Shown here one piece after another: positions 1 through 20,299 of a DNA stretch of 64,000 nt (positions within the stretch are counted from its first letter, which is position 1; each line of letters opens with the position of its first letter). The DNA is from Telopea speciosissima (taxonomy: Eukaryota > Streptophyta > Magnoliopsida > Proteales > Proteaceae). The DNA lies in NCBI RefSeq assembly GCF_018873765.1, contig NC_057925.1:9931568-9995567 (forward strand), given 5' to 3'. The notes under the pieces are model-generated. The model had not been told where the DNA came from. It saw only the letters and a list, made by a program, of their open reading frames with translations, and made no database searches. The translations under genes were made by a program, and so were the position numbers.

Positions 1-210
1 TCATTGGGTTTGATCCCAACATAGGCCCACATTTTTTAGTTTGGGCTAAGATTTTATCCATTCATAAGCTTTACTCAACTTTGGCCTTGTGACCAACGAA
101 AAGTTTTTCAAAGACAGAATCTAACCAGAGTTGGGATCATACGGGCTCATCGATCTAACCAAATGACATCTTAGTGATCAGTGTCACATCAAGATTTCAT
201 CTCCCTGATC

Positions 211-722
211 TAGGGCTGCAACACGGTCCAGTTGGGTTGGAATTTTTTAAAACCCCAACCAAACCCTTAGTCCCCATATATAGCTAGATTTAGGCCCGGC
301 CAAGCCTTGACTCTGGGCCTTACAAATCCAACTTTGACCCGCCCTCACGGTCAGGTCAGGCTGACCCTATTTGGCCCTGATTATGGGGAGGTGAAGGGAT
401 AAATGCATGGGTTGGGTTGGACCGGGGAGAAAATTATCAATTTTACATAAAATAACATTATAATAAAGTATATTATGACACTTATTATCTTCATATATAA
501 TATATTATAAAACAAAATGTGTGTGATGTTTAAAATTTATAATATATATATATATATACAGGGTCGGGCTTAGCCCGAAACCTCAATCCTAGCCCGGTCC
601 GACCTTGACTCAGGACTAGAAATTTCTAGCCCTGACCCACCCTCAGAGTCAGAGTATTTCAACCCAGGCCCTGCTCGGGCTCACAATGGGCTAGGACCAA
701 TAGGGCCAAACTTGCACCTCTA
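211..722. mobile_element. hAT-type MITE with 8-bp target duplication
   Basis: The element starts TAGGGCTGCAA and ends TTGCACCTCTA, giving imperfect 11-bp terminal inverted repeats. It is flanked by identical 8-bp copies of CCCTGATC at 203-210 and 723-730, the length expected for hAT transposition. The interior is low-complexity, rich in GGCC/GGGTTGG motifs, with an AT-rich centre and a short (TA) run near 545. No coding capacity is visible, so it is non-autonomous. Confidence 0.85.
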
Positions 723-784
723 CCCTGATCCATCCATTTTGTTTTTGGTTGGGGGGAGGGGGTAGAAAACCCAAAAAACCCCTC

Positions 785-1190
785 ATCACACTTCCTTGGT
801 AATGGACTTAGACCATCCCATCATATGAGTGACCAGTTTGGATCAATTCCTCGCTACATAAGGATATTATGAAAGCAAAATGATACATGTCATTATGAAA
901 TTATACGTGCGAAGCCTTTGTACAAGGAACTGATCCGGGTTCATAAGTGAAGTCTATATTAGGTTATTTTAGGATTTTTTTCTTTTTTTGGGTAGAGAAG
1001 GTTGTCTTTGCAATTGAAGTTCCCTAGAGGCTCTATGAAACTGAAATCGTTTCTACATAAAACAACAAAAAATTGTTACACATGAACTTAATCACTAATA
1101 ATAGGCTTAGACCACTAAGTTTGTCATCCTATGCATAACAGCTGTTTTAACTCTCAACCAAAGGTTCTAACAGTTTCATATCAAGTTACA
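785..1190 (+). repeat. Duplicated upstream block, copy 1 (SCPL gene 1)
   Basis: This block recurs before SCPL gene 2 (about 6340-6760) and SCPL gene 3 (about 15425-15720, continuing at 16104-16378 and 17257-17330). Shared landmarks are a 'gacctatgagtgaa'-like line, 'ttcataagtgaagtctatatta', 'ctctatgaaactgaaatcg' and 'ctcaaccaaaggttt'. It therefore belongs to the segment duplicated with the SCPL genes. Here it lies more than 1 kb from the start codon because other repeats intervene. Confidence 0.7.
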
Positions 1191-1372
1191 GCTTATCTTA
1201 TGAGGGGTACTTTATGACCATCAGATTGTTGAGTGTTAATTTGATTCCGATCCAACGATGGAACGAATGGAAGTACCATAGTGATCAATGGTGGCGTAAA
1301 GCTTAAAATAATGCAAAAGATTAAAACCGGTTCTTTTAGTACTTCATGCTTTATAATGCGTTGCACTAGTGG

Positions 1373-1393
1373 TGAGAGAGAGAGAGAGAGAGA
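1373..1393. repeat. (GA)n microsatellite
   Basis: A run of about ten GA dinucleotides upstream of SCPL gene 1. Confidence 0.9.
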
Positions 1394-1544
1394 TTTTGAT
1401 TGAAAGAAGGAATCGGCCAGGGACAGAGCTGGAAAGAAGGAAACCGTAACTGCGAAAGAGGAGGAAGTTACTGTTTTTAAAAACTTCTTTGTTTTCAATA
1501 AACGGGATAATAATAAAAAGGGAAGAGGCTGGTATGCTAGCGGT

Positions 1545-2140
1545 TTGCAAACTAACACCCTATGTGTTTATCGCTCTCTTTCTTGTTTTTAAGGGTAAGG
1601 GAGTCATTTCGAAGGAAGAATAGATAGATAAATACAGAAGGTGCTAGATCCTCTACGGCCGGGCAGCCTAGCAGCCATTGTGCAACCCACACATAGGCAG
1701 GGGCGAAATGATCGCCCTCCCTTTCACTGGATCTTTATCCCCTCTAGTTATCTGCCTGGCCAGTTCCCCAATGCCACTAACAGGGGGAAATGATCACCCT
1801 ACCCTTGACTGGGTGGGATCCACCCCCCTTATTAGAGGCACTGGGGAACTGGGCCGGATAGGAGACTGGTGGAGATAATTTTTCCCCTTCACCTTTATCC
1901 TCTCACTAGTGTGTCTCATTCGATATCTAATTTTTTATTTTTTATTAGGGAGTGTATCTCTCTTCCTTTTTTCAGGGGTAAGGGAGTCATTTCAAGGAAG
2001 AGAGATGGAGAGAGAGATAAACACATAGGATGCTAGCTTACCCATGTTTCTATCTATCTCTTTCTCGTTTTGAAGGGTAAGAGAATCATTTCAACGGGAG
2101 AATAGATACATAAACACATAAGGTGCTAGTTTTAGGGTTA
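1545..2140. repeat. Inverted/direct repeat cluster upstream of SCPL gene 1
   Basis: A motif 'gggtaagggagtcatttc...' followed by 'gatagataaa(c)aca' and 'ggtgctag' occurs three times, near 1591, 1975 and 2077. The end motif 'ctatgtgtttatc' at about 1560 is inverted at about 2015 ('gataaacacatag'), so the block looks like one or two nested MITEs. The centre (about 1690-1870) shares 'gggtgggatcca' and 'ttattagagg' with a MITE at 35986-36170. Exact ends are uncertain. Confidence 0.5.
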
Positions 2141-2197
2141 ATTTAAACTCTTTTACAGTTTTACCCCTAGTGAGAGGATAGAGAGGTATGAGAACTT

Positions 2198-2205
2198 TAT
2201 ACAAA
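2198..2205 (+). promoter_or_regulatory. Possible TATA box of SCPL gene 1
   Basis: TATACAAA lies 57 bp before the first ATG of SCPL gene 1. The spacing is plausible, but the match is not the canonical TATAAA and the homologous position in genes 2 and 3 cannot be aligned with certainty. Confidence 0.3.
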
Positions 2206-2254
2206 TCAAGGTGAGATTGAGAAGAGAGAAACTAAGTGACGAATAGCAGAGCAA

Positions 2255-5628
<3,374 letters not shown>

Positions 5629-6339
5629 AACCTGGAGAAAGACCATGAATAGCTACCCTTAATTATTTCTTCTCTTATACCCTTTAGGTATGTAGGAAAG
5701 CTTAGCTGGTTTGAGTTTTAGATAGGTTATCTGATTAGCTTGTAAATGTTGTTAGTGGAGTTCTTTTATCCATTGAGAAATTTATTTCTTAGAAATAGAT
5801 GATTTGATCTTTTAAGTTAGTTTTATTATGAAAAAGAAAAATCTTCTGCTAGTTTTTCTATTTGGTTTGAGCATATGTCCTTTATAGGTGTTAACGATCA
5901 TCATCTCGGTGATCGATAATGGAAAATCATCTTTGGGACAAGTTTGGTTAAGATCTCAAAAGTCAATATAGACTCGGATGTGCCAATTCTTTTTTTTTTA
6001 TGGGGACATTAATGTTGGCCAACCAGTTTAGATATTTTTCTTCTCGAATGAAACCGATTGTTGTGGAGTATGATGTCTTGTATTCTGTCACTTGATTTGT
6101 GGGTTGATTCCGAAAGGCTGTTAACTTGTTAAGAGGTCGTAGGCCTTGATGAATTGCTTCCTGGTTTGCATGGTCACTCCACCACCGAGGGGTCAATGAG
6201 AGCACAAACATGGACATCAACATGTATGAGATTTTTTACTTGATGGGGAGGGGTGGTGATTTTGTCATTTTTCAATTGAAATATCAATGAAATTTTTTTT
6301 TTATTTGAGGGGAAGGTGAGGTGATTGGAGCACCGAAAA

Positions 6340-6760
6340 AATCACTCATCACTTCGCCTTGATGATGGGCTCAGACCATCCCAACCTATGAGTGAAGAGT
6401 TTGGATCAACTTCCCATATTTGGAGTGTAACGAGTCTTCGCGTACGGTTTTGTGAAAACACACAACCTTTTTTCCTTCACAAATTCTCCTCTAAACGTTC
6501 TTAATGACAGAATGGGACATTATATTATGGAAGCAAAAGACACATGTCATATGAAGCTAGCTTCACGTATAATGAGCTTATCGAGATTCATAAATTAAGT
6601 CTATATTAAGTTATCTTAGCAATTTTACTTTTTTTTGGGTAGACAAGTTTGTACTTGCAATTGAAGTGTCAGGCTCTATGAAACTGAAATCGTTTCTACA
6701 ACAACAAAAAAACAAATCGTTTGCAATGCATAAGGAGCTGTTTCAACTCTCAACCAAAGG
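6340..6760 (+). repeat. Duplicated upstream block, copy 2 (SCPL gene 2)
   Basis: Homologous to 785-1190 and to the split copy before gene 3. It keeps the uninterrupted sequence 'gtctatattaag...ttttttttgggtagacaag...cttgcaattg', and so represents the empty site for the two MITEs found in copy 3. Confidence 0.7.
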
Positions 6761-6857
6761 TTTTGAAACTTCCGTTAATCCTTGCAATGATAAAAGGGAA
6801 GAGAAGTCCTTGTTCAACTTAGGTCGTGGGGAAGAGAAGAAGAGGAAGAAAGAGAAG

Positions 6858-10370
<3,513 letters not shown>

Positions 10371-10597
10371 TTAAGGATGAGGATAATAGAAGAAAACAAA
10401 TAATATGAATATAATCAAAACAAGTGCATGTACCTAGTGAAATTGCCTCTCTCTCTTTGGATGTTCTTCTCTACTTTTGTTTTGAAAGAGGGTAGGACCT
10501 ATTTAGTTCAGTCAATATATGTGTCAATTTGGCATTTTTTTTAGATTATACAACTCTCCTTGAGGAGGTTAATTTATGTATTATTAAGCAAACAAAA

Positions 10598-10603
10598 AAT
10601 AAA
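10598..10603 (+). terminator. Poly(A) signal of SCPL gene 2
   Basis: AATAAA lies 228 bp after the stop codon, inside a 3' flank closely matching that of gene 3, where the same signal sits at 20262-20267. Confidence 0.5.
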
Positions 10604-10639
10604 GATGTGTCAATTTGGTTTATTTAAGTGTTAATATTT

Positions 10640-11510
10640 GTATTTTTTTTTTGGATGAATAAAAAGTATATTCAAGGAAGCACAAAGAATCTTTGTCCCC
10701 AAAAAATAAAAGGCCAGGGAAAGAATCTGATGAAAAAAATACAAGGAGAAAGGTCCTCAACAGAACAACTAACAAACCTGCAACCGAATCAAGCTAAAGG
10801 GAGAACACCTAAAGAGAAACTAAAGGACCAAAATAGCCTTACACAACCAATTGCGTGATTAGAAAGTTGACGTTTTTCCCATTAGGATTGTAGGGAGGAA
10901 TAGGAGGAATCATCAATATTCCGCTATGATTGATTGAAGCGATGGAAGGACTCACCTTATCAGCAGTGCCAAAAACACTGCCAATCACTCTTGGATCTCT
11001 CCGAGTATTGTTGACTAGGTCAGGCCATAAGTCCCCCACGAGAGAGTCATAGTTCGAAACAACAACCACAGGACCCACATCTCCTTCGTTGTCCGATTTG
11101 AGCCGAACTAACAACATCCCTATCATCGACAATTGACGAAATAGAACCTGAGATCATCAAATTCTTTCGCCAAGAGGAGTCAATAACATCAGGAACTCCA
11201 GGGTCCCATCTTGGAGGAGGAAGCTTGAACACCCTCGAGCTTCTTCTTCTTCTTCTTCTTCTTCGTCTTCGTCTTCATCCCCAACAAGGAGGGGAGGGGG
11301 ATAAGGCAGATAGATTACCGTCATCTACAAGCACCTCCTCAACCACAGGAGTCCCTAACTCCACCACCAAATCGATGCCCTTAGCAGAAGAGTCCAGTGA
11401 GGATGGGGCCAGAGAAGTAACCTCACACACAGAAGTCGCTAGCATGGAGGAAGAAATATCCGTAGAGTCGAACAAAGTGGGAACCGAATTAGGACCCTTG
11501 GATTTAAGCT
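10640..11510 (-). mobile_element. Probable retroposed fragment with poly(T) end
   Basis: The homology between the 3' flanks of genes 2 and 3 stops after 'gttaatatttgt', where a T-run begins (about 10639). That is the expected poly(A) end of a - strand insertion. The - strand has several short open frames (for example 10839-11132, 11047-11232 and 11275-11475) that overlap in different frames and resemble a low-complexity Ser/Arg-rich ORF broken by frameshifts. I recognise no domain. A LINE-related origin is an inference from the tail and from the similar T-run end of the LINE at 39795. Confidence 0.4.
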
Positions 11511-12060
11511 CTTTTTGGTATCATTTTTATTTTGTTTATGGCCTATATATAAAAAAAAAATTATTACTAAAAACCATTTTCGATCAAAAAACGAAACATG
11601 TTTGGTAACTACTACACATAATTGATTGTAGAACTCATGTGTAGAATAATTTAAATGATAGGTTAAGGGATTCCCCTTCACAACGAGAAGCAAATATTTC
11701 ATATAAATTACATGCGGTGGGCATACAAAAGAGAATTCTCAAAGAAATATTAACAAACAGAAGCAAAGGTTCACTTGTATGCATATTCCAAAGATGAATC
11801 TTCAAAATCCCCAATTCTCATATATGATGCATTAAGACGAAAACAAAGACAATACCCATTTGCTTAAAAACAAAAACTAAAGAATATTTGGAAGGTCTAA
11901 TTGAGACTGACCTTCGCAATGCAAACAGCAGATTCTTCTAGCGATGGTGATTAATGGATTGAAATTTGTTTCCTTAGTTTCAGTGATTTTCCAATGGGAG
12001 TATAGATAACAATTACAATAGATGAGAGAGCTCACCAAAATATAAAGAGAAAAAAATATT
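11510..12060. other. TE-nest spacer without recognisable genes
   Basis: AT-rich DNA with 'aaaaaccattttcgatcaaaaaacg'-type sequence typical of small MITEs. I see no supported gene or clear ends. Confidence 0.4.
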
Positions 12061-12235
12061 GTAATACACAGTTTTCCATGTAGGACAGAATCCAGAAATC
12101 TTGAGCAATCTTGGATAGGGATCCATATCACATGTGATAATACATAGTTTCCATATATGACGGATTCCAGAAATCTTTAGCAATCTTGGACAGGGATTCA
12201 TATCACATGTGATGGAAATCAATATCACATGTGAT
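12060..12235. repeat. Imperfect tandem duplication of ~80 bp
   Basis: Two units, each with 'ccagaaatctt.agcaatcttgga.aggga' followed by the palindrome ATATCACATGTGAT. A third copy of the palindromic tail follows at about 12223-12236. It is non-coding. Confidence 0.7.
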
Positions 12236-12400
12236 GAAAAAGAGAGAGAGTGTATTGTCCTATTAGTGATCGAGCTGACGTGGGATTGGTCTGCTTCTTC
12301 TCGCTGGAATGAGATTCTTCTCCAACCATGATATTGATCCAAAATCCACCCGAGTAGAGGTCGACAACGTGGAATGAACTAAGCTGAAAAAATACAATTT

Positions 12401-12580
12401 GGATCCTCTACTGCTGAGCTGCCCGGTAGGACCGTGCTGCCCAGACATGGTACTGCGCGTGATGTCCACCTTATCCCTGCCCAAATGCCTTGCCCGAGTG
12501 GGGGTAAGGCGGTCTTTGCGCGTAGCACTGTGTCTGGGCAGCACGGTCCTGCCAGGCAGCTAAGCAATAGACGATCTGGA
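12401..12580. mobile_element. Hairpin MITE with ~58-bp arms
   Basis: The left arm starts GGATCCTCTACTGC and the right arm is its inverted counterpart. Within both lies a perfectly conserved 20-bp core, AGGACCGTGCTGCCCAGACA. The 180-bp sequence could fold into a long hairpin. Terminal motifs resemble the MITE in intron 1 of SCPL gene 1. Confidence 0.75.
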
Positions 12581-12796
12581 TTGAGAAAAATATTAAAAAA
12601 AGAAGAAGAAATTGGAGAAAAAAAGAGGATGGGGATCTCAGCAATCACAGGGCGAGATTGAGGGATACGTGGTGGTGTGGCGCAGCTGGGGTTGCAGGCC
12701 TCCACCTCCGCTCAAAAAAATGTCCAACACATGTGTTTTCCCATAGATGAAGCTCCTTTGAGAGAACATGAAGAGGGCAATGCACCACCCTATGAC

Positions 12797-13155
12797 GAAG
12801 GTTTTAAGTCTCTTAACGTATCCGTCGACGCTAACCAATACGTATCTTAATTTTAGGATATCGATAAGATACGATACGATACAATATCTAAAAAAAATAT
12901 CAACTATATAGGGTCAATACGTGACCCAACATGGTTGATATTGATCGATACACTCGATACATCTCTTATAAACAATATTTTACATATTACTTAGTTATAG
13001 TGTTTTATGCATCAAAATTGTATTTCACATGTATCCTAAACATTTCCATGTGTATCTTCCGTCTCTTCAATTCGATACGATACGATACAATATGATACAT
13101 CTCTTAAAATCACCCTTTCGATACAATACCCGATACCGATACTTTAACCTTGCTT
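12797..13155. mobile_element. GATAC-rich MITE
   Basis: The ends 'aaggttttaagt...cgtatcc' and (inverted) 'aaggttaaagtatcgg' enclose repeats of GATACGATAC. This is a widespread kind of plant non-autonomous element. Similar 'aaggttttaa' ends occur at 14775-14961. Confidence 0.6.
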
Positions 13156-13566
13156 ATGACCCTCTTCCAAATAAGGAGGGACGTAGTGCAGTGACAACCC
13201 CTCCTATGAAGAGGGGGAGGTCCCAAACAAGGAAGACTAGCGATGGTCCTTAACACGTCGTTCCACATGAAGGAGCCTTCATTGAAGAAACCCTCACTGA
13301 CGGAATTTTTATCCTCTCAATTACACTGACGCGTAGTATTACACTGCCTCGGAACCCACAACTAAACCACCATCTACAGCTGCAGGGAGGGGAGCTAGGA
13401 GTCCTGAAAACACCCCCTAGCTACCCGCTCATCAACTCTCACAGAGAGAACGGGAGGCACAACGGCACAGTTGTCCCCCAAACAAACACCCAAAGCCCTT
13501 ACTCCCCTACCCAACGCAACATAGGGAGGAGGACAACCACCACACGCAGAGCCTTCAGAGCCTTCC
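13155..13566. other. Unassigned sequence in TE nest
   Basis: GC-moderate, with C-rich stretches such as 'acaaccaccacacgc'. No open frame is supported and no repeat ends are recognised. Confidence 0.4.
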
Positions 13567-14016
13567 TTGTATGAATTATCTTAAGAACTCTATTTTTTTG
13601 TTGTCCCTCTCTTCAATGGACGAAATTTTGCTGCTACACTACTACTAGTAGCAGGAATGTTCCTGCTGCAAGGCTGGCAGCCAAGGAAATAGGATCTTAA
13701 GGGGTGTTTTAGAAAATACTAAAACCTAGGAGGGTATTCATGAACCCAAAGAGGAAGTGAATTATTCCATTTCCTTGGCTGCTAGCCTTGTAGCAGGAAC
13801 ATTCCTGCTATGGGCATAGCAGCAAAATTTTTTCCTTTCCTGTTCCCTTCCCCCCCCCCCCCTTGGCGATAAAGCTCTTGTGGAGACTCGAGGGAGAGGT
13901 AGTAGTGCATAGCATCCCAACGCACAATGACACAAGACTATTTGATAGATTCAAAAAGATCAAAAACTGATTTTCTATCCAACAAAAAAATAGAGTTCTT
14001 AAGATAATTCATACAA
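13567..14016. mobile_element. Outer element with perfect 37-bp inverted repeats
   Basis: Positions 13567-13603 and 13980-14016 are perfect inverted copies of each other (left copy starts TTGTATGAATTATC). The repeats enclose a second inverted-repeat element (13623-13831) and a C14 run near 13849. Perfect arms suggest a young insertion or gene conversion. No coding capacity is visible. Confidence 0.8.
13623..13831. mobile_element. Inner MITE with ~60-bp arms, nested
   Basis: The ends AAATTTTGCTGCTA start long arms containing the conserved palindromic piece GCAGGAATGTTCCTGC and 'gcagccaaggaaat'. It lies wholly inside the element at 13567-14016. Confidence 0.75.
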
Positions 14017-14169
14017 CTCGTAATCAAATTTGTATCCTTAACACTCGTTCGCTTAGAGCAAGGAAATTCTTTAACGTTGGATCAAAATCATCGAATGAAA
14101 TGATACGTAACTTCGTTTCAATTACCAACTGATAATGAGTTCTGTCCCAGCAAGTTTATAAGTTAAAGG

Positions 14170-14330
14170 GTCGGGCTTGGAATCGATCGGTTCAGTCAAG
14201 CACCCGACGGGCTAGGACTCCACATCAGGACCGTCCAATTACTAAACGTGTCGAACTAGGTCGGGCTGTAATCGGACAGGCTTGGTTGGGCCTGTTGGGC
14301 CAGGCCTGGAATTGACAACCTAAAGTAGAA
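14170..14330. repeat. Fragment of GGGTCGGGC-type hAT MITE
   Basis: Contains 'gggtcgggcttgg' and ends 'attgacaaccta', like the longer hAT MITEs at 211-722 and 15721-16103. No TSD was recognised. Confidence 0.4.
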
Positions 14331-14774
14331 GGATAAAAATGTTATAGTGAAATGAATTAATTCAGTTGGTACAGTAACGCCAATTTTCCTCCCCTCTCTC
14401 ACTCCATTGCAAAATTACATCATTAACCCTTGTTTTATATTGACATGCCATTGTTCGAAGGGTAAAAAACTACCCATTATTTATTGAAGGGAAGAAAATA
14501 AGAATGAATTTCTAGTGCTAGCAGTTTGTTTTCTTGGAATTCAAAAGAAGTAATTGGAGTTATTAGAGGGTAACTCAATTTTAAAATGGATTAGAGAGGC
14601 TAGCTGAGCCTAATTGTAGATTGCAAATAAGATTATGATTTAAATGTTTTCATGATTGTGACGAGCACTCGATAACGTCTGTTGCAAGCTATCCACCAGC
14701 AAAGGCCCAGGAGTAGCTTGAGATTGGGCTCCCTATTCAGATAGAGAGAGCATGAGTAAGAGCAGCTACCTCCA

Positions 14775-14961
14775 AGGTTTTAAAATTCATCGGTTACAGA
14801 GGATTCCGATCCGAATCAGTTTGAATCCGTTCAGGAATCAGGAATCTAAGCTATTTTATGGTGAAAATCGAATCGAATTAGGAATCAGGGATCAGTGTCA
14901 GTTGATTCCGTTCCAAAATCAATCGATTCACCAATCCAATTCCCGATTCTTAAAACGTTGG
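14775..14961. mobile_element. MITE with 'aaggttttaaaa' ends
   Basis: The left end 'aaggttttaaaattcatcgg' and the inverted right end 'ccaacgttttaagaatcgg' enclose 'gaatcaggaatc' motifs. An open frame runs across it (14752-15144), but it is repeat-derived. Confidence 0.6.
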
Positions 14962-15424
14962 CAACCTCTCAACCCCTGGTCAGACACCCCACCAACAGGC
15001 GTCCTCGGCAGTCGCCATAGCCAGCCTTCCTTCCCCATATCCCTAACCACAAAGCCCACCTCCCTTCCCTTCAACCACCACTACCAGCACTCACTCACCA
15101 AACCATCGTCTTCTTCTCCTTCAATCCCATTTGTTAATATATGAAGTGAAGTGAAAATAGAATCTTTGACCCAAAAAAAGAAGTGAAAATGAAAAGTTTA
15201 CTATCATTACAAAAAAACTAATTGTATAATTAATTTAATAACATGATAAATGTGAAAATTAAAATTTGGACAAGAGATCGCTGCTTTATTGCTGGTCATC
15301 CAGACAAAGACATCAATATGGATGAGATTTTTTATTTCATGGGTAGGATGGTGATTTTGCATGCTCTTATGTTGGAGCATAGATTCCACATGATCAGGCA
15401 GTGTTCTTTTTTCCAACCCCAATA

Positions 15425-15720
15425 AACCACTCATCAATTCGCATTGGTAACGGCCTCAGACCGTTTAGACCATCCCGACCTATGAGTAAAGATATTGGAT
15501 CAACTCCCCATACGTGGAGTGTAACTACTCTTCACGTATGGTTTTGTGAAAACACATGACTTTTTTCTTCTACATATGTTCCTCTAAATTTTTATAATGG
15601 CAGCATGAGGCATTATATTATGGAAGCAAAAGGACACATGTCGATGTCACCATGAAACCCTACACATGTGAAGCTTTCACGTACAAGGAATTGATCTGGG
15701 TTCATAAGTGAAGTCTATGT
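15425..15720 (+). repeat. Duplicated upstream block, copy 3a (SCPL gene 3)
   Basis: Homologous to 6340-6600 and 785-960. The homology is interrupted by the hAT MITE at 15721 and resumes at 16104, then is interrupted again at 16166-16317 and 16379-17256. Confidence 0.7.
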
Positions 15721-16103
15721 TAGGGTTGCAAAAGGTTCGGGTTGGGTCGGGCCTTTTAAAATCCCAGCCCCAACCTGAGTCCGCTTATCTGGGCCTAGGA
15801 CCGACCCGGCCCTTACTTAGGACCAGAAAAATCCAACTCTGACCCGCCCTCAGGGTGCCGGGCTGTCCCTGATTGGCCCAGACCGGGAGGAAGGGAGATC
15901 CATGGGCAAGCCAGGCAGGGAAAGGGAGATGCATGAGCTGGCCATGCTGGAAAGAAGACGAACAAAAAAAGAAAAGAAAAGGAGAACAGGAAATTCCCAA
16001 ACCTGACCCGCACTCATGGCCAAGGTATATCAAACCAGGCCCTGTTTGGGCTCAGGGCGGACCAAGACAGGCTCGGCCCATCAAGGTCAAAGTTTCACCC
16101 CTA
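15721..16103. mobile_element. hAT MITE inserted in the SCPL gene 3 upstream region
   Basis: Starts TAGGGTTGCAA and ends TTTCACCCCTA. The flanking 8-mers are GTCTATGT (15713-15720) and ATCTATAT (16104-16111). The uninterrupted paralogous sequence before genes 1 and 2 reads GTCTATAT, so each TSD copy has one later substitution. The interior resembles 211-722. Confidence 0.85.
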
Positions 16104-16165
16104 ATCTATATTATCTCTGGAATTTTATTTTATTTATTTATTTATTTTGTAGAGAAGGTTTTCTT

Positions 16166-16317
16166 GAGCGCGGATCATGTCGTTGTACAAGTATCCTCCA
16201 AGGCCCTCCAGACTAGTCACATTGAATCCACAGTGAGACCCACAAGAAAAGTGAATTCCATGTGACTGGTCCTGGAGGGCCTTGGATGGTACTTGTACAA
16301 GGACATGATCCGGTTTC
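16166..16317. mobile_element. 152-bp Mutator-like MITE with 9-bp TSD
   Basis: Flanked by identical 9-mers GGTTTTCTT at 16157-16165 and 16318-16326. The arms GGATCATGTCGTTGTACAAG and (inverted) GGATCATGTCCTTGTACAAG extend about 50 bp, including CCAAGGCCCTCCAG. A 9-bp TSD is characteristic of Mutator elements. The homologous sequences before genes 1 and 2 lack it. Confidence 0.85.
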
Positions 16318-16378
16318 GGTTTTCTTTGCAATTGTAAGTGCCCTAGAGGCTCTATGAAACTTAACCACTAATAATAGG

Positions 16379-17256
16379 CCTACCCCGTTAGGAAAAATGC
16401 ATTTACAACGGATTTTTAAACTCATTCTCATTTTCTATAGTTGTAAACACGTTTTGCCATATGTGTCCCAAACATACGAAAAAAAGTGGCAAACAGAAAA
16501 CATTCCCGTTTTAAACATGTTTAATTAAAACATGTTCCCCTTTTTTTAGTGTTTTCTATATGAACTTATAATTGTTGAACAATGGAGTACTTAACTGACC
16601 CGTATGGAGTACTTAACTGACCCGTATCTCTTTCTTACGAGCTCCGATCGACCTGATTTTTTCACTGACGTAAAAATATCTTGAGGAGCTACATTTCTCA
16701 TAATATCATTTTCAACTCAAGGGCAATGCATGCACCCCGAAATTGATCTATAAACTGATGCATCTATTGAAAAGGGTTTCAAAAACGACTACTCTAAATT
16801 CCAACTAAACATGGATCACTCCATGTGTGTTGGCTGTGGTGACAACAATGAACAACACCATAGCCAAGCCACATTGCTCAACTTTGGACATTATGGTTTA
16901 TTAATTGAGAATTGATATTAGATGATATTAAATGACATGTCTTAGAACTGCCAATGGGTTGTGGAATATATATGGATTAATTTTGGATGTTACAGTTACT
17001 TTGAACTTTAGAAGCATGTATTTCAAATACAAATTTCTCAATATATATGATATATCTAAAAATAGTGTTGGTTTTTTTTTTTTTTTTTTAAATATAAACA
17101 TTTAAACCGGTACAATCCGTTTTTCGTCTTTTACAATTCTTTATTTTTTTTTACGATTTTATTTGACTGTCCGTTTGTAATTTTTTACCATTCAAAACTC
17201 GTATCATTTTATTTTGGGCTTTTTGTTGGGCCTAGCCAGCCCCACTTTCATTCTGG
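16379..17256. mobile_element. ~880-bp insertion in SCPL gene 3 promoter, family shared with 51310-51860
   Basis: Relative to gene 1 ('aataataggcttagaccactaag') the homology is split between 'aataataggcct' and 'ggaccactaag'. The inserted DNA is AT-rich, with no coding frame. Its centre ('caacaccatagccaagccacattgctcaac', 'tctcataatatcattttcaactcaag') recurs in reverse orientation at about 51530-51740, so this is a repeat family. A 22-bp direct duplication ('ggagtacttaactgacccg...') lies at about 16583-16627. Confidence 0.65.
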
Positions 17257-17340
17257 ACCACTAAGTTTGCCATCCTATGCATAAGAGAGCTATTTCAACT
17301 CTCAACCAAAGGTTTTTGAAATTCCGTTATTCCTTGCAAT

Positions 17341-17348
17341 TATAAAAA
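17341..17348 (+). promoter_or_regulatory. TATA box of SCPL gene 3
   Basis: TATAAAAA lies 68 bp before the ATG, inside a block conserved with gene 2. In gene 2 the same position, with the same 68-bp spacing, reads GATAAAAG, so its TATA element is weakened. The spacing implies a short 5' leader of about 35 nt. Confidence 0.7.
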
Positions 17349-17408
17349 GGAAAAGAGGTCCTTGTTCAACTCAGGTCGTGGGGAGAGAAAAAGAGGAAGA
17401 TAGAGAAG

Positions 17409-20037
<2,629 letters not shown>

Positions 20038-20261
20038 TTAAGGATGATGATAATATAAGAGAACAAATAATATGAATACAATCAAAACAAGTGCAAGTAC
20101 CCAGTCAAATTGTCTCTCTCTTTGGATTACTTCTCTACTTTTGTTTTGAAAGAGGGTAGGACCTATTTAGTTCAGTCAATATATGTAGCCATTTTGGCAT
20201 TTTTTTTAGATTATATAACTCTCCCTGAGGAGGTTAATTTATGTATTATTTACCAAACAAA

Positions 20262-20267
20262 AATAAA
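20262..20267 (+). terminator. Poly(A) signal of SCPL gene 3
   Basis: AATAAA lies 225 bp after the stop codon, in a 3' flank matching that of gene 2. Confidence 0.5.
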
Positions 20268-20299
20268 GATGTGTCAATTTGGATTATTTAAGTGTTAAT

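Noticed and set aside
6666-6857. Upstream in-frame ATG of SCPL gene 2
   Set aside because: It would place 64 unconserved residues before a clear signal peptide. Gene 3 starts exactly at the position equivalent to 6858.
14752-15144. 130-codon open frame
   Set aside because: Its first half is the MITE at 14775-14961 and the rest is low-complexity Pro/Ser-rich.
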